The notes: generated by a model not told the origin, from the sequence alone. DNA of 6,679 nucleotides from Thalassospira sp. UBA1131 (GCF_002311515.1 NZ_DCAO01000063.1:1-6679), one strand, 5' to 3'; numbered from the stretch's first letter, positions 1-6,351 are shown. Numbers and translations: made by a program.

Positions 1-482
1 CCGATATAGGCCGAACTCATCATTGCCTGAAGGTCGGCATCGGCGGCCTCGATGCGATAGGCATCAATAACAATGTCCTGGGTGGCAGAGGCAAAACCAA
101 GGGCAACCGCAGCAAAGGCCATCATGGTCAGGTTTTCTGCCGGGTCGGTCAGTCCCATCCACAGGATGGCGGCGATGATGCCGCCCTGGGCAATGATCAG
201 CCAGCTACGCCGACGGCCCAGAATGCCGTGCAAAACCGGCAAGGGCAGCCGATCAATCAGCGGCGCCCAGACAAACTTGAAGGAATAGCCAAGTGCCGCC
301 CAGCTGAAATAGGTGACGGTGGAACGATCCACACCCGCTTCGCGCAGCCAGATCGACAGGGTGGAGAAAATCAGGAGGATGGGAATGCCGGCCGACAGTC
401 CCAGAAACAGCATCGTGATCACGCGCGGATGAATAAAGGCCCCAAAGGCCTCGCCCCAGCTTCGTTTTTCTGCGCTGCGCAT
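1..482 (-). CDS. ampG: AmpG-like muropeptide MFS permease, N-terminal part (3' end outside window)
   Basis: AmpG permeases are inner-membrane MFS/PAT-type transporters that import GlcNAc-anhydroMurNAc muropeptides for cell-wall recycling; in some bacteria this feeds beta-lactamase induction. Only the first 160 codons are present; the frame is open at the left edge. Hydrophobic segments lie at about residues 21-46, 54-78, 93-110 and 119-136. Family-typical features are the FKFVWAPLIDR loop (69-78), the basic GRRRSW turn (89-94) and SATQDIVIDAYRIE (132-145), which corresponds to the SASQDIVFDA stretch of E. coli AmpG. The ATG at 482 is preceded by a G-rich Shine-Dalgarno (GGGGGA, about 488-493) at 5 nt. 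The gene lies downstream of the typA terminator, so it is probably transcribed separately, but I see no convincing promoter in 483-577. A related PAT-family permease with another substrate cannot be excluded from this fragment. Confidence 0.86.
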   Translation of the reverse strand, partial: MRSAEKRSWGEAFGAFIHPRVITMLFLGLSAGIPILLIFSTLSIWLREAGVDRSTVTYFSWAALGYSFKFVWAPLIDRLPLPVLHGILGRRRSWLIIAQGGIIAAILWMGLTDPAENLTMMAFAAVALGFASATQDIVIDAYRIEAADADLQAMMSSAYI

Positions 483-577
483 CGATTTCCCCCAACTTGA
501 AGCATGCTGTCATGAAGCTAGGGCAAACAGGTTAAGGAAAGCCGAAACATTGCGCTGTGTGGCGAAACGCGAACAGC

Positions 578-611
578 AAAAAGGCCGATCCATATGGACC
601 GGCCTTTTTTT
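578..611 (-). terminator. Intrinsic terminator of typA
   Basis: On the minus strand GGCCGGTCC, a 4-nt ATAT loop and GGATCGGCC form a 9-bp stem with one G.U pair, followed by TTTTTG. It begins about 25 nt after the typA stop. A-rich flank on the other side gives TTTTTTT on the plus strand, so the element could work in both directions, although no plus-strand gene reads into it. Confidence 0.85.
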
Positions 612-636
612 GAATTCGGCTTGGCAAGAGAAAGGC

Positions 637-2448
637 TTAGCCTTCTTTCTTGCGGCTTTCGCGCTTACGCACGTTCGGATCAAGGTGCAGCTTACGGATA
701 CGAACGCTTTTCGGGGTCACTTCGACCAGTTCGTCGTCCTGAATGTAAGACAGCGCTTCTTCAAGCGACATACGACGCGGCGGGGTCAGGGTAACAGCTT
801 CGTCCTTGCCCGATGCACGAACGTTGGTAAGCTTCTTGCCCTTGAGCACGTTGACTTCAAGGTCGTTGTCACGGTTGTGTTCACCGATGATCATGCCCTG
901 ATAGACGCGTTCGCCATGTTCGATGAACATGATGCCACGATCTTCAAGGTTAAACAGGGCATAGGCCACTGCTTCGCCCTGATCGTTGGAGATCAGCGCA
1001 CCGTTACGACGGCCGGCGATAGAGCCCTTGACCGGGCCATAGGAATGGAACACGCGGTTCATAACGCCGGTACCGCGGGTATCGGTCAGGAATTCACCGT
1101 GATAACCGATCAGGCCGCGCGAAGGCGCAATAAAGATGATACGGGTCTTGCCACCACCGGAAGAACGCATGTCGGTCATTTCAGCCTTGCGCAGGCTCAT
1201 TTTCTCGACCACGACGCCGGAATATTCCTCGTCAACGTCAACCTGGACTTCTTCGAACGGTTCGGACAGAACGCCGTCGATTTCCTTGAACAGAACGCGC
1301 GGACGCGAGATCGACAGTTCGAACCCTTCGCGACGCATGGTTTCCACCAGAACGCCCAGCTGAAGTTCACCACGACCGGCAACCTCGAATGCGTCCTTGT
1401 CTTCGGTTTCACCGATCTTGATCGCGATGTTGCCTTCGGCTTCGCGTTCCAGACGGGCACGGATCATGCGCGAGGTAACCTTGTCACCTTCTTGACCGGC
1501 CAGCGGCGAGTTGTTGACCGAGAAGGTCATCGCCAGGGTCGGCGGATCAATCGGCTGGCTTTCGATGGCGGTGGTAACTTCGGTGGAGCAGATGGTGTCA
1601 GCCACGGTTGCCTCGGTCAGACCGGCAATCGCGATGATGTCACCGGCGACGGCTTCTTCCTGCGGGACACGTTCCAGACCGCGGAAGCCCATCAGTTTCG
1701 ACAGACGGCCGGTTTCAACCGTGCCATCGCCACGAATAACCTTCACCGGCATGTTGAGTTTCGCACGGCCCTGATAAACACGACCGGTCAGAATACGACC
1801 AAGGAAGTTATCGGCATGCAGCATGGTTGCCAGCATGGCAAACGGTGCTTTTTCATCAACGTCCGGTGCCGGAACGTGGCTCAGAACCAGTTCCATCAGC
1901 GGGGTCAGGTTTTCTTTCGGGCCTTCCGGGTTTTCAGCTGCCCAGCCGTCACGACCGGATGCGTAGAGAACCGGGAAGTCGAGCTGTTCTTCGGATGCTT
2001 CGAGCGACACGAACAGATCAAAAATCTCGTCGAGGACTTCCTCGGCGCGCTGGTCCGGACGGTCGATCTTGTTGATGATCACAATCGGCTTCAGACCGAG
2101 TTTAAGCGCCTTGCCCAGAACGAATTTGGTCTGCGGCATCGGGCCTTCGGCCGAGTCAACCAGAAGGACAACACCTTCAACCATGGACAAGATACGTTCG
2201 ACTTCACCACCGAAATCGGCGTGGCCCGGGGTATCGACGATGTTTACGCGGGTTTCGCCCCACTGAACGGCCGTCGGTTTCGCGACGATGGTGATGCCAC
2301 GTTCACGTTCCAGGTCGTTGCTGTCCATGGCGCGTTCGTCAACACGCTGGTTGTCACGATAGACACCGGACTGGCGGAACATGGAATCGACCAGCGTGGT
2401 TTTGCCGTGGTCAACGTGGGCGATGATGGCGATATTGCGCAAGCTCAT
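637..2448 (-). CDS. typA: Translational GTPase TypA/BipA
   Basis: TypA/BipA is a ribosome-binding GTPase of the EF-G/LepA group. It assists 50S subunit assembly and supports growth in the cold and under stress. The 603-residue product is full length (E. coli BipA is about 607). Visible G motifs: AHVDHGKT (10-17, P-loop), RERGITI (48-54, switch I), DTPGH (72-76, switch II with the catalytic His), NKID (126-129) and the ASGRDG region (163-168). Domain II and EF-G III/V-like domains follow. The BipA-specific C-terminal domain contains LTNVRASGKDEA (540-551) and ends in a basic tail. I chose the ATG at 2448 because MSLRNIAIIAHVDHGK matches the family N-terminus and GGAG lies 9 nt upstream. The frame stays open to 2502, but that would add an atypical 18-residue leader. 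The gene appears monocistronic, with its own terminator downstream and the kinase terminator upstream. Confidence 0.97.
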   Translation of the reverse strand: MSLRNIAIIAHVDHGKTTLVDSMFRQSGVYRDNQRVDERAMDSNDLERERGITIVAKPTAVQWGETRVNIVDTPGHADFGGEVERILSMVEGVVLLVDSAEGPMPQTKFVLGKALKLGLKPIVIINKIDRPDQRAEEVLDEIFDLFVSLEASEEQLDFPVLYASGRDGWAAENPEGPKENLTPLMELVLSHVPAPDVDEKAPFAMLATMLHADNFLGRILTGRVYQGRAKLNMPVKVIRGDGTVETGRLSKLMGFRGLERVPQEEAVAGDIIAIAGLTEATVADTICSTEVTTAIESQPIDPPTLAMTFSVNNSPLAGQEGDKVTSRMIRARLEREAEGNIAIKIGETEDKDAFEVAGRGELQLGVLVETMRREGFELSISRPRVLFKEIDGVLSEPFEEVQVDVDEEYSGVVVEKMSLRKAEMTDMRSSGGGKTRIIFIAPSRGLIGYHGEFLTDTRGTGVMNRVFHSYGPVKGSIAGRRNGALISNDQGEAVAYALFNLEDRGIMFIEHGERVYQGMIIGEHNRDNDLEVNVLKGKKLTNVRASGKDEAVTLTPPRRMSLEEALSYIQDDELVEVTPKSVRIRKLHLDPNVRKRESRKKEG

Positions 2449-2805
2449 GGGCGCGGACTCCAGAAATAAAAATGCCGCGCGCCGGGTCATGCCCATGCGC
2501 ATCGGTCAGTAAGTAAGTGTTTCAAGGCCAGTAGATATTCAGCAACAAGCGCGATGGTTACCGCCGGTATCACCGGTGGGAAACCCACATCAACGTATGT
2601 GCTGAATGTTTACTGGCCCGGATCGTAATCGTGCAGATATACCCGAAGGCCGCCCTGTCATAGCCAATGTTAAGGCGAAAGGCCAGCGTTGTAAGCGCCA
2701 TGTCGGGTTGATTATTCTGCAATGCGGGCTGTTTGCGCCAAACTCTGGACAAAGTCAATGATTGTGTTGCGCTGCAGCGCCATGCAAACCCGCCCTTCGC
2801 GACAG
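2449..2805 (-). other. typA upstream region / leader, no gene seen
   Basis: This stretch separates the kinase terminator from typA and should contain the typA promoter. The best match I can find is weak: TTGGCG (2736-2741) and AATAAT (2711-2716) with a 19-nt spacer on the minus strand. The leader would then be about 255 nt. Two hairpins that share bases lie inside it: CCGCCGG (2561-2567) with CCGGTGG (2573-2579, one mismatch), and GTGGG (2576-2580) with CCCAC (2584-2588). They cannot both form. I see no tRNA, leader peptide or known riboswitch. Confidence 0.4.
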
Positions 2806-2841
2806 AAAAAACGGGACGGCAACGAATTGTTGCCGTCCCGT
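2806..2841 (-). terminator. Strong intrinsic terminator of the adenosine-type kinase gene
   Basis: On the minus strand a perfect 13-bp stem (ACGGGACGGCAAC paired with GTTGCCGTCCCGT) with a 5-nt loop is followed by a run of T. It lies about 42 nt after the kinase stop. A second small A/U-rich hairpin, CTCTTT/AAAGAG at 2863-2879, sits between the stop codon and the terminator. Confidence 0.95.
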
Positions 2842-2882
2842 GAAATCTTTCAAACATCCGCACTCTTTATATAAAAGAGCGA

Positions 2883-3872
2883 TCAGAGTGCCTTTGCGAT
2901 CAGTTCCTTGAGATCCGCATCCGGGCGCGCACCCATATGCGAAATCACCTCGGCAGCACAGATCGCACCCAGCTGACCACAGATCTCAAGGGTGTGACCC
3001 TGGGTGTAGCCATACAGGAAGCCCGACGCGAACAGATCGCCGGCACCCGTGGTGTCGACCACTTTGGCGACCGGTTCGGCACTGATTTCATAAAGTTCGT
3101 TCTGGCTTACGATGACCGCGCCCTTTTCACTGCGGGTCAGGGCTGCAACACGGCAATGCTTGCGAACTTCGGCCAGTGCTTCTTCAAAGGTCTCGACCTC
3201 GTAAAGCGACTTGATCTCTTCCTCATTGGCAAACAGGACGTCGATATGGTCGTCGACCAGTTCGCGGAAGGATTCGCGGTGGCGATCAACGCAGAAGGAA
3301 TCAGACAGGCTGATCGAAACCTGACGGCCGGCATCATGGGCAACCTTGGCGGCCTTAACAAAGGCATCCTTGGCTTCGGGGCGATCCCACAGATAGCCTT
3401 CCATGTAGGTGACTTTGGCTGATTTGATCAGATCTTCATCAATATCATCCGGGCCAAGCTCTGTGCAGGCACCCAGGAAGGTGTTCATGGTACGGTGACC
3501 ATCCGGGGTGACAAAGATCAGGCAACGCGCGGTCGGGGAACCTTCGGTCGCGGCCGCAGAATCAAACGCGACACCAATCGCACGGATGTCATGGCGGAAA
3601 ACCTGGCCCAGCTGATCATCACGCACCTTGCCGATATAGGCACCCTTGCCGCCAAGGGCTGCGATGCCAGCCATGGTATTGCCAGCCGATCCGCCCGACA
3701 TTTCAAGGCCCGGACCCATCTGGTCATAAAGCGCATCGGCCCGGTCGGCATCAATCAGGGTCATGGCGTTTTTGACAAGCTCAAGACGCGCAAGGTCTTC
3801 TTCCTTGCAGTGGGCAAGGACGTCGACAATGGCGTTGCCGATCCCGACGACGTCGAATTTGGTGTCGTTCAT
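2883..3872 (-). CDS. PfkB-family carbohydrate kinase, adenosine kinase type
   Basis: The 329-residue product is a cytoplasmic ribokinase/PfkB-fold kinase. Alphaproteobacterial proteins of this length and sequence style are usually called adenosine kinase (adenosine + ATP to AMP + ADP, purine salvage). Visible: an N-terminal strand FDVVGIGNAIVDVL (6-19), the GGSAGNT substrate-binding motif (60-66), the NEEE metal/phosphate motif (216-219, NxxE pattern) and PfkB signature 2, DTTGAGDLFASGF (273-285), with the catalytic base Asp279 and the GAGD anion hole. The protein is intact and of family-typical length. The ATG at 3872 has AGGA 9 nt upstream (3882-3885). It appears monocistronic, with a promoter at about 3999-4026 and a terminator at 2806-2841. 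PfkB substrate specificity is hard to read from sequence, so another nucleoside or sugar substrate remains possible. Confidence 0.92.
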   Translation of the reverse strand: MNDTKFDVVGIGNAIVDVLAHCKEEDLARLELVKNAMTLIDADRADALYDQMGPGLEMSGGSAGNTMAGIAALGGKGAYIGKVRDDQLGQVFRHDIRAIGVAFDSAAATEGSPTARCLIFVTPDGHRTMNTFLGACTELGPDDIDEDLIKSAKVTYMEGYLWDRPEAKDAFVKAAKVAHDAGRQVSISLSDSFCVDRHRESFRELVDDHIDVLFANEEEIKSLYEVETFEEALAEVRKHCRVAALTRSEKGAVIVSQNELYEISAEPVAKVVDTTGAGDLFASGFLYGYTQGHTLEICGQLGAICAAEVISHMGARPDADLKELIAKAL

Positions 3873-3998
3873 ATAGTAAATTCCTGCGGTTATGTGGGCT
3901 CAGACCCTGATGTATACGGCACAGTGAAAAACCGGCAAGCTACGCCGCGCGTGCATTGGCCTCGTCATTTTCAGTGCGCCTGATACTGACAGTTGCGG

Positions 3999-4026
3999 AG
4001 TATAGGGAATGCGATTTTCGGTGCAA
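3999..4026 (-). promoter_or_regulatory. Probable sigma-70 promoter of the adenosine-type kinase gene
   Basis: On the minus strand TTGCAC (4021-4026) and TATACT (3999-4004) are separated by 16 nt. Transcription would start near 3992, giving a leader of about 120 nt. A small inverted repeat, TGCAA-GCT-TTGCA (4022-4034), overlaps the -35 box, and ATACT/AGTAT flank the start region. These could be operator half-sites, but they are short enough to be chance. Confidence 0.5.
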
Positions 4027-4116
4027 GCTTTGCAACTGTTTCGTGCCCGGTCGTTTAACCTGTCCTTAACTTCGTCAAAAAACTGCAAAAGATGTTTTTT
4101 AGGTATTGATTCGGTG

Positions 4117-4144
4117 AAATTCGATCTGGATCCGGTTCGAATTT
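4117..4144. repeat. Inverted repeat AAATTCGA-N12-TCGAATTT
   Basis: A perfect 8-bp inverted repeat surrounds a spacer centred on GGATCC. Across all 28 positions only two pairs of bases break the symmetry. It lies about 90 bp upstream of the kinase -35 box, so it may be an operator. As RNA it would fold into a hairpin but lacks a following T run, so a terminator is unlikely. Confidence 0.55.
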
Positions 4145-4354
4145 ACGGGTCACGACTGCAAAAATTGATTTTGAATGGGCACAGCCAAGAACGACCGGGC
4201 GCAAAGCCCCGGAAATCAACGGTTCGGGCTTTGTTTAGACTTTTCGCAGGTAACAGCGCGCAAATGATGCGAAAACCCCGCAAAAATATCAAAACAAGAA
4301 GATTTATATGATTTTGAAGCGCCAATTCGCCCAGTTTTGCGATGGAGAGGTTTC

Positions 4355-4374
4355 AAGACAAACCGGTTTGTCTT
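4355..4374. repeat. Perfect 20-bp palindrome, probable operator
   Basis: AAGACAAACCGGTTTGTCTT reads identically on both strands, with no spacer. A perfect 20-bp palindrome with a central AAACCGGTTT is typical of binding sites for dimeric regulators such as the LacI or TetR families. It touches the -35 position of the plus-strand promoter at 4374-4404, with its centre about 46 bp upstream of the predicted transcription start. No regulator gene of these families is in the window. Confidence 0.7.
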
Positions 4375-4404
4375 TGGATAGATGCAAATAGCAAATGCTA
4401 TAAT
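4374..4404 (+). promoter_or_regulatory. Extended -10 promoter on the plus strand with no clear gene
   Basis: TGC followed by TATAAT (TATAAT at 4399-4404) is a consensus extended -10 element. A loose -35, TTGGAT (4374-4379), lies 19 nt upstream. Inverted repeat ATAGC-AAAT-GCTAT (4388-4401) overlaps the -10, and TAAATAA-CT-TTATTTA (4413-4428) lies just after the predicted start near 4411. Transcription would run into the 3' end of the SirB1 gene in antisense. The very A/T-rich setting raises the chance of a coincidental match. Confidence 0.45.
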
Positions 4405-4440
4405 GTGATATATAAATAACTTTATTTAATTCTAAATACG

Positions 4441-4462
4441 AAAAATGGCTATTTCACAGCCA
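4441..4462 (-). terminator. Probable intrinsic terminator of the BON-SirB1 unit
   Basis: On the minus strand TGGCTG, a TGAAA loop and TAGCCA form a 6-bp stem (one G.U pair) followed directly by TTTTTCG. It lies about 90 nt after the SirB1 stop. A second candidate, GGATCGGC (4572-4579) paired with GCCGATCC (4592-4599) over a 12-nt loop, falls inside the last codons of the gene and is followed on the minus strand by CGCTTTT. Confidence 0.5.
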
Positions 4463-4551
4463 AACGGGATGGTGGCACCTTGGTCAGGCATATCTCGCCA
4501 AATGCGACATTTCCGGCACGCAGCACAGGATTTTTGGGCGCTATTTCGGGG

Positions 4552-5517
4552 TTATTTATCGGGGAAAAGCGGGATCGGCGCATTGTCGTCTGCCGATCCG
4601 GTGTCACCCTTGTCGATGTAATCCGGCACGACCTTGTTCTTTTCAGTGTGTGCCGTTCCGGGGCCCGCTTCATGACGGACCCTTTCATACAATTCTTCGA
4701 TTACCGCTTCGATCCGGGCGCGATGAAGCGGGTCTTCGCAACGTTTGACGAACTGTTCAAACGCACCAAGCGCCATATGGTCCTGGTCAAGGCGGGCATA
4801 GAGCGCGCCAAGCTGATGCCAAAGCCCTTCATGGTCCGGCGCGATCAGCAAACTGTGTTCGACAACACGGGTTGCGAGCTCCAGCTCACCGGCGCGAAGC
4901 GCCCGTACCTTTATGTTGTTTTGAAGTCGTAACAAAATATCGATGTCGGATGACGGCCGGTAATGATGCGGTGCAAGTTCGGCATCAAGGCCACTGAATG
5001 ACTTCAGCAATTCACGTAATTCTGCCGGACCGAGACTGATCGCGCCATGGAACGGGTCGATCATCTTGCGTTTGCCATTGGCCTGCACGCGCAGCAGGAA
5101 ATGACCCGGAAAATCAATGCCGGTGACGGCAATACCGCACCGCATGGCCGCGTGGATATAGAGCATGCCAAGGGCAACCGGCAGGCCGCGCTTGCGCTCA
5201 ATCACCTGCATCAGATCGGCATTGGCAATGTCATCATAGTTTTCCGCATCCCCCTGAAAGCCATTGCGTTCGGCAATCACGGTCTGTAGGGCGCGCACAA
5301 CCTGATCAATGGTCGGCTCGGCTTCCTTGTCATCGACGGGCAGGGCCTGCTGATCCGTGCCGTCGGTGGCAAGATCGGGCTGCAAGGTCAGACCCGCCAA
5401 TTCGGCACGGACCTGATCGGCGAGATCATCCAAAATCGTGATGAATGGCGCGACATCGCGTTTATGGGTGCCTTTCGATTGGTTCAGTCGGGCAAAATGC
5501 AGGGCCGCCTCCGCCAC
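4552..5517 (-). CDS. SirB1-type transglutaminase-like protein with TPR repeats
   Basis: The product has an N-terminal helical segment, a SirB1 transglutaminase-fold domain (about residues 90-180) and a TPR region (about 204-272). Family marks are ERKRGLPVALGMLYIHAAMR (107-126), FPGHFLLRV (136-144) and IDPFHGA (153-159). His139 and Asp154 match the transglutaminase His and Asp, but the catalytic Cys position before the helix reads RGLPVALG, so it probably is not an active transglutaminase. Its exact role is unknown; TPRs suggest protein binding. Compared with simpler family members it carries an insertion at about 41-70 and an acidic, low-complexity C-terminal tail (about 281-321). The listed start is GTG at 5517, the most upstream conventional start in frame, but it has no good ribosome-binding site. 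The frame continues upstream with coding-like residues to an ATC at 5607, which has AAGGA 9 nt before it and would give 351 residues. It follows the BON gene and is probably cotranscribed with it. Confidence 0.85.
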   Translation of the reverse strand: MAEAALHFARLNQSKGTHKRDVAPFITILDDLADQVRAELAGLTLQPDLATDGTDQQALPVDDKEAEPTIDQVVRALQTVIAERNGFQGDAENYDDIANADLMQVIERKRGLPVALGMLYIHAAMRCGIAVTGIDFPGHFLLRVQANGKRKMIDPFHGAISLGPAELRELLKSFSGLDAELAPHHYRPSSDIDILLRLQNNIKVRALRAGELELATRVVEHSLLIAPDHEGLWHQLGALYARLDQDHMALGAFEQFVKRCEDPLHRARIEAVIEELYERVRHEAGPGTAHTEKNKVVPDYIDKGDTGSADDNAPIPLFPDK

Positions 5518-5610
5518 GCTGGCGTCAGGTTTCAGGCCCTTGCCATAATCGACAAGCCATTGGCGATCCGGATCGGTCGGTGCTGTTATGTGGCTTACGG
5601 TACTGATGGC

Positions 5611-6243
5611 TTAGGTTCCTTGTCGGATGGCATCGTCTTTCAGACGGATATGACTGACAACCCGTTTGACATAGCTGGTGTCCCGGGCATGTGAAATCAC
5701 GCGACTGCGTTCATGGTCGTCCTGGGCAATTCCCATCAGATGGACGGTGCCATTGACGGTCTCGACGCTGTAATTGATGGCGAAAACATCACCATCAAAC
5801 ATCAATGCAGTCTTGATCTTGGTGGTAATCAACAGGTCGCTTGCATTATCAACAAGCGTCAGGCCGTCACCGATCTCAATCTCGTTATGAACACTTTTGA
5901 CCCCGCTAACCTGCCAGCTTAACCGCACAGCTTCAAGTTGATCAGCCACGGTGGGCACCTGACCAGCCAAAAGAACTTCACCTTCAACCACTTCAATCTC
6001 GATATCGAGAAACAGTTTTTCGTCCTGTGCCAGAAACTTCTGCCAGATCTGGGCGGTGATCGCCGTATCACTGACAGCACCGTTAAAGCCGCGTTCCTGA
6101 AAGGCGGCAACACCGGCGGTTGCGCCAGCTCCGAGCACAACGGATGTAGGCGTGCATCCCGAAAGCGGCAAAATGCACATACCCGTCAGCAGAAGTGCCC
6201 TTGCAAAGCCAAGTGGCCGATTGACCATTCTTATTGGTGACAT
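5611..6243 (-). CDS. Dual BON-domain lipoprotein, DolP/OsmY-like
   Basis: The 210-residue product starts with a basic n-region and hydrophobic core (about 11-26) ending in a lipobox LSGC, with Cys30 the predicted lipidated residue, so it should be an envelope lipoprotein. A glycine/alanine-rich linker (32-47) leads to BON domain 1 (about 57-125, VEGEVLLAGQV at 86-96) and BON domain 2 (about 134-202, VNGTVHLMGIA at 163-173). Order and length match E. coli DolP (YraP, 191 aa), an outer-membrane lipoprotein that binds phospholipid and supports envelope integrity. DLLITTKIKTAL (136-147) closely parallels the DTWITTKVRSQLL stretch there. No Asp follows Cys30 (Thr31), so the inner-membrane retention rule does not apply. 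I chose ATG 6243; the ribosome-binding site is weak (GAG 11 nt upstream), and Met6 is an alternative start. It is probably the first gene of a unit with the SirB1 gene. Confidence 0.9.
   Translation of the reverse strand: MSPIRMVNRPLGFARALLLTGMCILPLSGCTPTSVVLGAGATAGVAAFQERGFNGAVSDTAITAQIWQKFLAQDEKLFLDIEIEVVEGEVLLAGQVPTVADQLEAVRLSWQVSGVKSVHNEIEIGDGLTLVDNASDLLITTKIKTALMFDGDVFAINYSVETVNGTVHLMGIAQDDHERSRVISHARDTSYVKRVVSHIRLKDDAIRQGT
5617..5621 (-). promoter_or_regulatory. Shine-Dalgarno AAGGA that bears on the SirB1 start
   Basis: AAGGA lies inside the last codons of the BON gene, 9 nt before an in-frame ATC (5605-5607) that would begin M-S-T-V-S-H-I-T-A-P-T-D. No ATG, GTG or TTG in the SirB1 frame lies between the BON stop codon and the GTG at 5517. 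The site therefore either serves a rare ATC start or is coincidental. Confidence 0.45.
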
Positions 6244-6337
6244 TAACGGATGTCTCGTCCAGTTCCCCCAAGTCTTACATCACCCATCATGGCCCGCGGG
6301 GGTTAAAGAGACTTAAAATACTGGGCGGTTTATCAGT

Positions 6338-6351
6338 AAAAATGCATTTTT
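6338..6351. repeat. 14-bp A/T palindrome between the AraC and BON genes
   Basis: AAAAATGCATTTTT is a perfect palindrome, flanked by CAG (6334-6336) and CTG (6352-6354). On the minus strand it could act as a weak terminator about 40 nt after the AraC-family stop, since the stem ends in a T run. It could equally be an operator or curved DNA in the BON promoter region. The stem is mostly A-T pairs with a 4-nt loop, so terminator strength would be low. Confidence 0.35.

Larger units (their letters stand above)
3873..4551. other. Long non-coding gap between the SirB1 gene and the kinase gene
   Basis: No recognisable gene lies in these 679 bases. GC falls from right to left of the kinase promoter and becomes very low at about 4380-4445. 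Right to left it holds: the SirB1 operon terminator (4441-4462), a plus-strand extended -10 promoter (4374-4404) beside a 20-bp palindrome (4355-4374), a GC-rich hairpin (4195-4212, CCGGGC/GCCCCGG with one bulge and a GCAAA loop), an A/T-rich inverted repeat (4117-4144) and the kinase promoter (3999-4026). Open frames here have unbiased third positions and AGA codons, unlike the flanking genes. Confidence 0.6.

Noticed and set aside
550..2469. Plus-strand open frame of 639 codons opposite typA, longer than typA itself
   Set aside because: It is the antisense shadow of a fully conserved typA. GC-rich third positions of the sense gene remove stop codons from this frame, and the frame also runs through the typA terminator and matches no family I recognise.
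2449..2502. Upstream in-frame ATG codons extending TypA by up to 18 residues
   Set aside because: The extension is not part of the conserved family N-terminus, and the GGAG at 2458-2461 is correctly spaced for the ATG at 2448.
2570..2863. Minus-strand frame of 97 codons between typA and the kinase gene
   Set aside because: It begins within the kinase 3' region and reads straight through the strong terminator at 2806-2841. Its composition is not protein-like and there is no domain signature.
2937..3983. Two long plus-strand frames (2937-3422 and 3495-3983) opposite the kinase gene
   Set aside because: Both are antisense to an intact PfkB-family protein with all its motifs, so they are shadows.
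4134..4150. GGTTCGAATT, resembling the T-loop of a tRNA
   Set aside because: No 5-bp T-arm with a 7-nt loop forms, and no acceptor, D or anticodon arm is found nearby. The match is part of the 4117-4144 inverted repeat.
4009..4311. Plus-strand frame of 100 codons with a GGAG 9 nt upstream of its ATG
   Set aside because: Third positions are unbiased, rare AGA codons are frequent, no family is recognisable, and its start coincides with the kinase promoter. A real small gene cannot be fully excluded.
4143..4325. Minus-strand frame of 60 codons with a hydrophobic N-terminus
   Set aside because: It depends on a TTG start without a ribosome-binding site and covers two hairpin elements; no conserved feature is visible.
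4480..4932. Plus-strand frame of 150 codons downstream of the orphan promoter
   Set aside because: It uses a TTG start and is almost wholly antisense to the SirB1/TPR gene, whose protein has clear family motifs.
6245..6266. GGAAC and GTT on the minus strand before the BON gene, resembling an EcfG stress promoter
   Set aside because: The spacer is about 14 nt, shorter than the 16-17 expected, and the -10 would sit directly against the start codon.
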